Of a stretch of DNA of 6,872 bases, positions 1 to 6,359 are shown in pieces; within the stretch, counting starts at the first letter, position 1; every line of letters begins with the position of its first letter. Below the pieces are notes generated by a model. The model was not told where the DNA came from. It was given only the letters and a program-made list of their open reading frames with translations, and searched no databases. Location of the stretch: contig JBFMFE010000098.1 of assembly GCA_040752295.1 (NCBI GenBank), forward strand, positions 1 to 6,872. Reading direction: 5' to 3'. Source of the DNA: JBFMFE01 sp040752295 (lineage in GTDB: Bacteria > UBP15 > UBA6099 > JBFMBQ01). The position numbers and the translations under genes were made by a program.

Positions 1-2070
1 GGGCTTCAGGAGAGGACGCCGGACGGGGGCATCCCGTGGGTACGCGGTGGGGGGCTGGGGATACAGAGGGTGGGATTCACGTTCAGCGGTGACCGCGGGC
101 GTTCGTTTCCCCAGTTCGAAGGCACCGTTAAGGCGGCGTTGTCGCTTTCGGTTTCCGGCATGGCGCTCTCCGGACACGATCTTGGAGGCTACACGGGCGG
201 AGAAGACCCGGACGCCGGGGAGGTGTACGTGAGAGGGGCGCAGTTTGCGGCGTTCAGCCCCGCGTTTCAGGATCACGGCAGCGCCCCCGCGCCGTGGGAA
301 CAGGACGATTACGGGCGTGAAAACTACAAGTTTTACACGAGGGTGAGGTACAACCTTCTCCCATACCTGTACCATTACGTGAAGGTCGCGCACGACACCG
401 GCGCGCCTATAATGCGGACGCTTTTCCTGCACTACCCCGGCGACGAGAAGACGTACGGGATCGAGGACGAGTACATGCTGGGGGAACAGATGCTCGCGGC
501 GCCGTTCGTGGGGCCGGGGACGAAGCGGGAGATTTATCTGCCCGAGGGCGGATGGGTTGATTTCTGGGACGGAGTGGAATACGAGGGGGGGCGCACGATA
601 GAGTACGAGCGCCCGTTGAACAGGATACCCGTTTTCGTGAAACGTTCCTCGATAATACCGCTGGAATTGAACGAGGAGCTTGAGATCGGCGGACTTTTTC
701 CGCAGGAGAAAAAAAGCGACCTGCTGCTGACGTTCGCAATTTTCGGTGACGGCGATTGCGAATTCGAGTTTTTCGACGGGCGCGGTTTCATGGGGATTTC
801 CGCCGCAAGGGACGGGGACGACCTGAAGGTGGTCGTGGACAGGATTGGGGAGAGGTTCGGGGTCCGCGCGCGGGGCTTGAACCCGGCGTACGTCAGGGTC
901 AACGGCGAGCCGCTGCCGAGGCGCGCACCCGGCGAGATGGGCGTCGCCGCGTCGGGGTGGAGGTACGATTTCGCGTCGCGCAGCGTGCTCGTCAAGATAA
1001 ATCCCGTTCGCGGCGCGGGGGAGTACGTCGTGGAGATAGGGGATTTGAACGCGTCCGGCGCGCCGCCCGCGCCGGAGATCGTATCGGTGACCGCGGGAGA
1101 CGGGAGCGCCGAGGTGAGTTTCACAACGCAGCCCGAAGCGTCGTCGTACAAGCTCGCCTACGGGACGGCGCCGGGAAGATACGAGGAACGGGTTTCGGGG
1201 ATCGCCGGGAGTCCGGTTCGCGTGGACGGTCTCCGGAACGGGGTGAGTTACTATTTTGCCGTCAGGGGAGTGAATTCGAGGGGGGAGGGGGTCTTTTCCG
1301 GCGAGGTTTCCGCCGTTCCGCGTGCGGGGACAGCGCCGCCGGCGCCGTCAATCGTCAGAGCGGACGGGTGGGACGGGCGAATAGACGTGCGCTTCACACC
1401 CGTCGGGAACGCGCGGTCGTACGTGGTGAAATACGGCGTCGAAGAGGGTAAATACGAGAAAAAAGATGAAAACGTGATTTCGACTTCACACACGATACGG
1501 AACCTGAAGAACGGCGTCAGGTATTTCGTGACGGTGTCCGCGGTGAACGAGTACGGCGAAGGTCCGGACTCCGATCCACCTGCGGCGGCGGCGCCGGTTC
1601 TGGACCGCGGGCAGTCATTCGCCGCCGGCGCCGGGGGGATTTTCATAGAGGGGCATCACTACACGGGAAAGAAAAAGCACGGCGGGGGGAAGATTCAGTA
1701 CGTGTACGGCGTGAGGGGGGAGGAAGGAGAGAAACTCGCGGTCTGGGTCAAGGCGAGGAACGTTTCGATCTTCGAGAAGGGCGATTTGATCGCGGCGCAG
1801 GGCGGCGTGAAAGTAGGCGAGGCGAAGGTCGGACAGAGGTATTTCAAGTGGTACGTGATGGGGGAGATCGAGGCAGGACCGCGGGGCGGGCTGTTCAGCG
1901 TGGTTTTTGACCGTTCGAGAGTCGAGATCGGCAGGATTTTTCTGACGGCTGAAGAGAGGGACAGGCCGTTTCTCAAGAGCGAGGAGGAGAGCGGTTTTCT
2001 CTATCCCCGGGACGCCGGGATATACGAGGGGAGGATGGCGGAGGAGTTCTCGCTGACCGTCGGGGAGTGA
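1..2070 (+). CDS. GH31 family alpha-glycosidase with two FnIII domains and a C-terminal beta-sandwich module (5' partial)
   Basis: The frame is open from base 1, so this is the last 689 residues of a longer protein; the GTG at 70 is internal. Seen: an FSGD motif whose Asp (91-93) aligns with the GH31 acid/base, then the VSGMALSGHDLGGYTG block (His-Asp at 175-180), RYNLLPYLY (about 340-370), and the GH31 beta-domain signatures YLPEGGWVDFWDG and RIPVFVKRSSIIPL (to about 660). The nucleophile Asp is upstream of the window. A distal beta domain follows (about 661-1050), then two tandem fibronectin type III domains (about 1063-1329 and 1330-1596), each with an NGVxYxxxVxxVN core. A final module of about 155 residues (about 1597-2067) carries KWYVMGEIEAG and RIFLTAEE, resembling carbohydrate-binding-like sandwiches. 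Family knowledge: GH31 enzymes are retaining alpha-glucosidases, alpha-xylosidases or transglycosylases; the substrate cannot be read here. FnIII modules suggest export, but the N-terminus is not visible. The next gene is about 267 bases away and functionally unrelated. Confidence 0.9.
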   Translation, partial: GLQERTPDGGIPWVRGGGLGIQRVGFTFSGDRGRSFPQFEGTVKAALSLSVSGMALSGHDLGGYTGGEDPDAGEVYVRGAQFAAFSPAFQDHGSAPAPWEQDDYGRENYKFYTRVRYNLLPYLYHYVKVAHDTGAPIMRTLFLHYPGDEKTYGIEDEYMLGEQMLAAPFVGPGTKREIYLPEGGWVDFWDGVEYEGGRTIEYERPLNRIPVFVKRSSIIPLELNEELEIGGLFPQEKKSDLLLTFAIFGDGDCEFEFFDGRGFMGISAARDGDDLKVVVDRIGERFGVRARGLNPAYVRVNGEPLPRRAPGEMGVAASGWRYDFASRSVLVKINPVRGAGEYVVEIGDLNASGAPPAPEIVSVTAGDGSAEVSFTTQPEASSYKLAYGTAPGRYEERVSGIAGSPVRVDGLRNGVSYYFAVRGVNSRGEGVFSGEVSAVPRAGTAPPAPSIVRADGWDGRIDVRFTPVGNARSYVVKYGVEEGKYEKKDENVISTSHTIRNLKNGVRYFVTVSAVNEYGEGPDSDPPAAAAPVLDRGQSFAAGAGGIFIEGHHYTGKKKHGGGKIQYVYGVRGEEGEKLAVWVKARNVSIFEKGDLIAAQGGVKVGEAKVGQRYFKWYVMGEIEAGPRGGLFSVVFDRSRVEIGRIFLTAEERDRPFLKSEEESGFLYPRDAGIYEGRMAEEFSLTVGE

Positions 2071-2337
2071 GCCGTGTGTTCCCGCGTTTGTTGCTTTCAC
2101 CGTTTTTGAGAGCATGAGAGCCGGCCGTGCCGAGCGGCGAAGCAGAGCGTGCCGTAATGTTCAGTCTTACCCCGCGGGATGCCGTTGAAAAACAAAACAT
2201 TCACCGCAGAGGAAATCAGCAGACGTTGGGGAAGATTCAGCGTACGTGGTGTACGTGGGGGCGCGTTGCGATCGCCCTCGTGCGCGGTTAAACTTTTTCG
2301 TTGCCGGGCACTGCCGGCGTCCGGGCGGGTGATGCGC
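2071..2337 (+). other. Intergenic leader between the GH31 gene and the cyclase gene
   Basis: Gap of 267 bases between the GH31 stop and the preferred cyclase start. The cyclase frame is open back to an ATG at 2179, but residues encoded by 2179-2337 are Arg/Gly/Ser-rich, match no TPR pattern, and have no ribosome binding site at that ATG, so I treat this as noncoding. It contains a candidate promoter (2266-2294), a small inverted repeat CGTAC-gtggt-GTACG (2241-2255) and a repeated CGTGCCG (2126-2132 and 2148-2154). No convincing rho-independent terminator for the GH31 gene was found. Confidence 0.5.
2266..2294 (+). promoter_or_regulatory. Candidate sigma-70-type promoter for the TPR-cyclase gene
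   Basis: TTGCGA (2266-2271, 4 of 6 to TTGACA) and TAAACT (2289-2294, 4 of 6 to TATAAT) are separated by exactly 17 bases. Transcription would start near 2301, leaving a leader of about 35 bases before the ATG at 2338. If real, it excludes the upstream ATG at 2179 as the start. It resembles the candidate promoter ahead of the Asp23 gene. Prediction by eye only; short matches like this arise by chance. Confidence 0.35.
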
Positions 2338-5154
2338 ATGGTTGTCGTGTCGGCGAGGGGCGGTCTGCTATACCTTGACGCGCTGCTGGGCGAGGGCGTC
2401 GAGATGCTGGCGCTTGGTGTCGTGGATGAGGCTTTCGCCGCCGTGCAGAGGGTTCAGGAGGAGCTTGAGAAGCGCGGCGGGGGCGGCGAGTCGGCGACGG
2501 TGCCCGTGGACCTGCTCACGAGGCGCGTGAAGGCGCTTTTTCTTTTTTCTGAGGTGATGGAGAAGAAGAAGATGATTGACCCTGCGCTTCTTCACGCGAT
2601 CGAGGCGAACTCCATAGCGCGGGGGCCGCTGGGTGATTACCCCGAGTATTTCGTTCGTTCGGCTGTGTTGCTGTGCCGGCTGTACGCGCTGAAGGGGGAC
2701 CTCGCGTCCGCTGGAAGGTACCTTGCCGATGTATCGAGGCGGCTCGCGGCGGCGGACATGGAAGAGGATCACCAGGCGGAGGTGAGCTGCGCGGTGGGCG
2801 TCGTGGCGCTGGCGGCGGGAAAAGCCGGCGTTTCGAGGTCGGCGTTCGGGAAGAGCAGGGAGATTTTGAGCGGGGGAGACGATTCGGTGGAGCGGATTGT
2901 TCTGAGGGCGCGGGTGATCGCCGGCGAGGTTTCGGTTCTGCGGTTCGAGAAGCGGGACACGGAATCGCAGGAGGTCGCTGCCGGGATTTTCCGAGAGCTT
3001 GCGTCGGCGGCGGGCGGGTGTGAGGGGAGGCTCGAATTCGGCTCGGCGGTGCGGCTGCTGGGGGAGGCGTTGAACGTTCCGTGTGCGGAAAGTGCGGTCC
3101 CGGCGGAGGAATACTGCGGGGCGATGTTCAGGGCGGCGTTTCTGCTCGAGAGGAAGGGAAAATGGGGCGTCGCGGCGGGTTTTTACAACAGGCTCGCCGG
3201 GAAACTGGAGGACGCCGGGATGAACGGAACGCTCATTCACGCCCGGACCGTTATGGAGCTTGGGAAGATACACTCGGAGATGAAGGATTACGAGCGTGCG
3301 GAGGAATTCCTGCGGCGCGCGGAAGTCATGGGTCGTGAAGCTGGTGGGGCGTACGAGGCGGCGATTGCGAAGTGCTACCTCGGCTTGAATTTTTCAAAGA
3401 AGGGTTCCGACGACGCCGGAATCGAGTGTTTCAACGAGGCGCTTTCGATGGCGCCGGGCGAAGGGGACGACGCCCGGTGGCTGCATCTCAGGGGGCTGGT
3501 GAACAACCAGCTCGGCTTCGTCGAGCGCAAGAGGGGGAGGGTGGAGGAGGCGATCGCGCTTCACGACGCGGTCCTCGAGCTTCTCGAGGGGCAGGCGGAC
3601 GACCTCGAGCGCGGGGAGGCGTGCAGGATGCTGGGCGAATGCTACATGCAGAGGGGGCAGCACATCCAGGCGGACCGCGCGCTGAAGAAGGCGGTGGAGG
3701 TGTTCGAGAGGAACGGCGCGGGCTGCGAGATAGCGAAGAGCTACAAGAGCATCGGGCTGAATTTTCTTGGAATGGGGGACATGGAAAAGGCGTGTTATTT
3801 CATAGACGAGAGCATTTCGCTGCTGGAGCGGCTCAAGGTAAGCTCCGACCTTCCCATGCTTTACACCGAGAGGGGGAAGATATGCCTGCTTCAGGAGAAG
3901 TACGGTGAAGCCGAAGAGTATTTCCGGAAGGATTTCGAGCTGGTACGCGAGGGCAGGAACCCGCACTCGATTGCTTTTTCGTACTATCATCTGGGCAAGG
4001 TACGGCGTCTTCTGGAGCGCACGCATTCGGGGCTGGACTTTCTGAAGAGATCGGCGGAGTTGTTCCACGGAGTGGGGAACGCGCGGATGGAGGCGAACGC
4101 GCTGATGGAGCTTGCCCTGTGCGAGTCGTCGCTGAAGAACGTGAAGCTGGCGACGGATTACTGCGCGAGGGCGCGCGAGATAGTGGAGAAGCTCGACTCG
4201 TACGAGGACGCCGCGCGGCTGCTGATGGTGCGCGGCATCGTGTTGAGAGACGCGCGCCGGCGGCAGATGTCGCAGCGCTGTTTCGAGGACAGCGTTGCGC
4301 TCATGGAAAAGAAGGCGCGGATCACGCCTGACCTTGCGATGACGTTCTATGAGTTCGCCCTTTTCTGGCGGGACGGCGGGGACAAGAAGCGCGCGGAGGA
4401 GTGTCTTCTGAACGCCATCGAGATCGCCGGGAAACTCGGGATTGCGCAGAGGGTGAATACCTACATGAAGGCTCTCGCCCGGATCAGCCCGGAGGCGGGG
4501 GCGAGGGCGCAGTTGTCGCAGTTCATGGACAGGTCGGCGGTGGAGCATCTCAGTCGGGGGAAGGAGTACGGCACGGTGAGGGTCGAGCGGAAGAACATCT
4601 CGATCCTGTTCACGGACATACGCGGTTTCACCGGGATAAGCGAGAAGATGGGACTCGACGAGTTGTCCTCGTTCCTCGACGATTTCTACAACACGGTCAC
4701 GCAGGTGGTGATAAAGTATCAGGGACGCGTGAACAAGTTCATCGGTGACGAGGTGATGGTGCTGTTCAACATGGACGACGAACTGCCGGATCATCCCGTG
4801 TGGGCGGTGCGCGCGGCGGACGCCCTCGTGCGCACGATGGAGGAGGTGAGCCAGATACGGCAGAGGCGCGGGGCGTCGCCGATACCGATCGGCGTCGGGG
4901 TCAACACCGGCGAGGTGCTGCTGGGCATTTTCGGCTCGGCAATCAGGCGTGATTACACGGCGATCGGTGACTGCGTGAACGTCGCGGCGAGGCTCCAGGC
5001 GCAGGCGAAGAAGGGCGAGGTGGTCGTCAGCGACTCGGTTTACGAACGCGTGAAGGATATAGTGAAGGCAGAAGACATGGGGGAGAAGCCCCTGAAGGGG
5101 AAGGGAGCGCCGCTGCGGTTGTGGAAGCTGAAGGAAGTCAGTGAGGCGACGTGA
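2338..5154 (+). CDS. TPR-repeat class III adenylate cyclase
   Basis: About 938 residues from ATG 2338, preferred because GGGTGAT (2327-2333) resembles the Shine-Dalgarno 3' part and a candidate promoter sits just upstream; GTG 2329, ATG 2332 and ATG 2179 are alternatives. Residues 1-290 are helical and poorly classifiable. Residues about 302-700 hold about ten TPR-like units with a 40-residue period (for example YLGLNFSKKGSDDAGIECF, MLGECYMQRGQHIQADRAL). Residues about 745-930 are a class III cyclase domain: metal-binding Asp760 in FTDIRGFT and Asp804 in KFIGDE, substrate-specifying Lys800 and Thr874 (in DYTAIGD), transition-state Asn881 and Arg885 in NVAARL. All catalytic positions are intact, so it should be active. 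Family knowledge: the Lys/Thr pair, as in cyanobacterial CyaC, indicates ATP to cAMP. No signal peptide, membrane helix, kinase or NTPase domain is seen, so a cytosolic enzyme regulated by partner binding to the TPR array is inferred. Confidence 0.93.
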   Translation: MVVVSARGGLLYLDALLGEGVEMLALGVVDEAFAAVQRVQEELEKRGGGGESATVPVDLLTRRVKALFLFSEVMEKKKMIDPALLHAIEANSIARGPLGDYPEYFVRSAVLLCRLYALKGDLASAGRYLADVSRRLAAADMEEDHQAEVSCAVGVVALAAGKAGVSRSAFGKSREILSGGDDSVERIVLRARVIAGEVSVLRFEKRDTESQEVAAGIFRELASAAGGCEGRLEFGSAVRLLGEALNVPCAESAVPAEEYCGAMFRAAFLLERKGKWGVAAGFYNRLAGKLEDAGMNGTLIHARTVMELGKIHSEMKDYERAEEFLRRAEVMGREAGGAYEAAIAKCYLGLNFSKKGSDDAGIECFNEALSMAPGEGDDARWLHLRGLVNNQLGFVERKRGRVEEAIALHDAVLELLEGQADDLERGEACRMLGECYMQRGQHIQADRALKKAVEVFERNGAGCEIAKSYKSIGLNFLGMGDMEKACYFIDESISLLERLKVSSDLPMLYTERGKICLLQEKYGEAEEYFRKDFELVREGRNPHSIAFSYYHLGKVRRLLERTHSGLDFLKRSAELFHGVGNARMEANALMELALCESSLKNVKLATDYCARAREIVEKLDSYEDAARLLMVRGIVLRDARRRQMSQRCFEDSVALMEKKARITPDLAMTFYEFALFWRDGGDKKRAEECLLNAIEIAGKLGIAQRVNTYMKALARISPEAGARAQLSQFMDRSAVEHLSRGKEYGTVRVERKNISILFTDIRGFTGISEKMGLDELSSFLDDFYNTVTQVVIKYQGRVNKFIGDEVMVLFNMDDELPDHPVWAVRAADALVRTMEEVSQIRQRRGASPIPIGVGVNTGEVLLGIFGSAIRRDYTAIGDCVNVAARLQAQAKKGEVVVSDSVYERVKDIVKAEDMGEKPLKGKGAPLRLWKLKEVSEAT

Positions 5155-5205
5155 GACGCAACCGGATTCCGGGTTCGACGGTTATTACCCCGGGGGGTTG
5201 AAAAA

Positions 5206-5218
5206 GAGGAGGAGGAAG
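5206..5218 (+). promoter_or_regulatory. Strong ribosome binding site of efp
   Basis: Purine tract GAGGAGGAGGAAG ending eight bases before the GTG at 5227. It contains two overlapping AGGAGG cores and supports GTG as the efp start, in agreement with the family N-terminus (M-I-x-T-N-D-L). Confidence 0.75.
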
Positions 5219-5226
5219 CAGGTTCG

Positions 5227-5790
5227 GTGATCACGACCAACGACCTGAAGAACGGTATGGTTATAGGGGTGGGCGACGAGGTACTTGAGGTGATCGAGTT
5301 TCTGCACGTCAAACCGGGGAAGGGTCCCGCGTTCGTGCGCACGAAGCTGCGGAACCTGCGCACGGGCGCGGTTACAGACCGCACATTCAGGGCGGGAGAG
5401 AAGATGGAGAGAATTCGCCTTGAGGAGAAGGAGATGGAGTATCTTTACCGCGACGGCGGAAACCTTGTTTTCATGGATTCGGAGACGTACGATCAGATGC
5501 AGATACCCGCTCAGAGCCTCGGCGGCGGCGCGGGGCTGCTGAAAGAAAACGAAAAGATATTCGTGCAGATGACGGGAGGGGAGATAATCGGGATTCGGCT
5601 GCCGAACTTCGTGGAGTTGCGGATCGAGTACACGGAACCCGGCAGCCGCGGCGACACGGTAGGGCTTGCGACGAAGACGGCGAGGCTCGAAACGGGCGTA
5701 GAGGTGCAGGTGCCCATTTTCCTCGAGACGGGTGACTTCGTCAAGATAGACACGCGCACAAGGACTTACGTGGAGCGGGTACGCAGGTAG
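5227..5790 (+). CDS. efp: Translation elongation factor P
   Basis: 187 residues, the usual EF-P length, starting at GTG after a strong purine-rich ribosome binding site. EF-P binds between the P and E sites of stalled ribosomes and promotes peptide bond formation at polyproline stretches. The N-terminal MITTNDLKNGMVI start, the KOW-like domain with the HVKPGKGPAFVRTKLRNLRTG region (given in part: loop PGKGPAF, Lys32 at the tip), the central OB domain (about 65-125) and the C-terminal OB domain with GDTVGLATKTARLETG and the closing GDFVKIDTRTRTYVERV are all clear. Lys32 is where many bacteria carry a lysine-derived modification; no modification gene is in the window. The cyclase gene ends 72 bases upstream, so the two could be co-transcribed, although no functional link is evident. 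A 167-base gap with its own candidate promoter separates efp from the Asp23 gene. Confidence 0.97.
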   Translation: MITTNDLKNGMVIGVGDEVLEVIEFLHVKPGKGPAFVRTKLRNLRTGAVTDRTFRAGEKMERIRLEEKEMEYLYRDGGNLVFMDSETYDQMQIPAQSLGGGAGLLKENEKIFVQMTGGEIIGIRLPNFVELRIEYTEPGSRGDTVGLATKTARLETGVEVQVPIFLETGDFVKIDTRTRTYVERVRR

Positions 5791-5841
5791 GCGGAAGGCG
5801 ATGCCGGCGTCGGCAGCGGTTCCGCGGCGTCGGGCTTGATT

Positions 5842-5870
5842 TTGCGGCGCGTCCGGATTTGCGGTAAAAT
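5842..5870 (+). promoter_or_regulatory. Candidate sigma-70-type promoter for the Asp23-AmaP genes
   Basis: TTGCGG (5842-5847, 3 of 6) and TAAAAT (5865-5870, 5 of 6 to TATAAT) with a 17-base spacer. A TTTGCGG repeat occurs at 5841-5847 and 5858-5864, the second abutting the -10 box. The expected transcript would start near 5877 and have a leader of about 80 bases. It sits in the largest gap of the right-hand gene cluster, where a promoter is plausible. Confidence 0.45.
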
Positions 5871-5890
5871 TCAGGGCGCCGCGCGGTTTA

Positions 5891-5903
5891 TCCCGATGCG
5901 GGA
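5891..5903 (+). repeat. Short perfect hairpin in the Asp23 leader
   Basis: TCCCG (5891-5895) and CGGGA (5899-5903) form a five-pair stem around an ATG triloop, inside the predicted 5' leader. It is not followed by a T tract, so it is not a terminator. A regulatory role is possible but unproven, and such short palindromes are frequent in GC-rich DNA. Confidence 0.3.
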
Positions 5904-5946
5904 CGGAAAGACGTACGGCGGGCGCTGAGCGTGCGAAGGCGCGGCG

Positions 5947-5952
5947 AGGAGG
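5947..5952 (+). promoter_or_regulatory. Ribosome binding site fixing the Asp23 gene start
   Basis: A perfect AGGAGG five bases before ATG 5958. The in-frame GTG at 5931 has no comparable site and would place this sequence inside the coding region, so ATG 5958 is the likelier start. Confidence 0.7.
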
Positions 5953-5957
5953 CGGAC

Positions 5958-6359
5958 ATGAACGAGGAACATGAAGCGCCGGGAGCGGAAATCGGGCGGA
6001 TAGAAATCGCCGATGAGGTGATACGTTCCCTCGCGGGCTCAGCTGTGATCGAGGTCGAGGGGGTCGTCGGGATGAGGGGGGGCATCATAGAGGGGCTTAA
6101 AGAAGCGACCACGGGCAAGAGGGATTTTTCAAAGGGCGTCGAGATAAAGAAGGTTCCCGGAGACGAGCCGGCTTACGAGATAGATGTCCATGTTGTGGTT
6201 GACAGCGGGGTTCAGATCGGGGAAGTCGGAAAAAAGGTGCAGAAGTCGGTGAAGGAGAGGGTGGAGGGGAGGACGGGCAACCGTGTGAACGCCGTCAATG
6301 TGCACGTCGTGGACGTACGTTTCAAGGGGGCGGGACCGGCGGCGTCCGAAAGGCAATGA
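5958..6359 (+). CDS. Asp23/Gls24 family envelope stress response protein
   Basis: 133 residues from ATG 5958, chosen for its AGGAGG site. The family pattern is clear: IGRIEIADEVIRSLAGSAVIEVEGV near the N-terminus (seen in pieces: IADEVI, EVEGVVGM), KGVEIKKV in the middle, then YEIDVHVVVDSGVQIGEVGK, VQKSVKERVE, and the final NAVNVHVVDVRF strand. About 15 acidic N-terminal residues precede the domain. It has no signal peptide or membrane segment, so it is cytosolic. Family knowledge: Asp23 of Staphylococcus is held at the membrane by AmaP and linked to cell-envelope stress, while related proteins (YqhY, YloU) lie next to fatty acid synthesis or nusB genes. Its stop overlaps the next start (ATGA), implying translational coupling with the AmaP-like protein. 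The biochemical role of the family is poorly defined. Confidence 0.9.
   Translation: MNEEHEAPGAEIGRIEIADEVIRSLAGSAVIEVEGVVGMRGGIIEGLKEATTGKRDFSKGVEIKKVPGDEPAYEIDVHVVVDSGVQIGEVGKKVQKSVKERVEGRTGNRVNAVNVHVVDVRFKGAGPAASERQ

Noticed and set aside
70..72. GTG as a start codon for the GH31 gene
   Set aside because: The frame is open to base 1 and the GTG lies just seven codons before the acid/base Asp, deep inside the catalytic domain.
534..1151. 205-codon minus-strand open frame opposite the GH31 gene
   Set aside because: Ser/Pro-rich shadow of GH31 coding sequence; the + frame has recognised GH31 and FnIII motifs.
2100..2178. Possible terminator or RNA gene after the GH31 gene
   Set aside because: GC-rich repeats (CGTGCCG twice, CCCGCGGG) are present, but no stem followed by a T tract and no recognisable RNA fold.
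2368..3273. 301-codon open frame on the minus strand
   Set aside because: Same antisense artefact; basic, low-complexity translation and no ribosome binding site noted.
3394..4794. 466-codon open frame on the minus strand opposite the cyclase gene
   Set aside because: The translation is Arg/His/Leu/Pro-rich without domain pattern. It is the antisense shadow of a G/A-rich coding strand whose + frame gives clear TPR and cyclase motifs.
5802..5815. TGCCG-gcgt-CGGCA hairpin after efp as a terminator
   Set aside because: Only five pairs and no T tract follows; a downstream TTTT at 5840-5843 is too far away to belong to it.
5931..5957. GTG 5931 as the start of the Asp23 gene
   Set aside because: It would place the AGGAGG site inside the coding region, lacks its own ribosome binding site, and adds a basic stretch (RRRGEE) not typical of the family.
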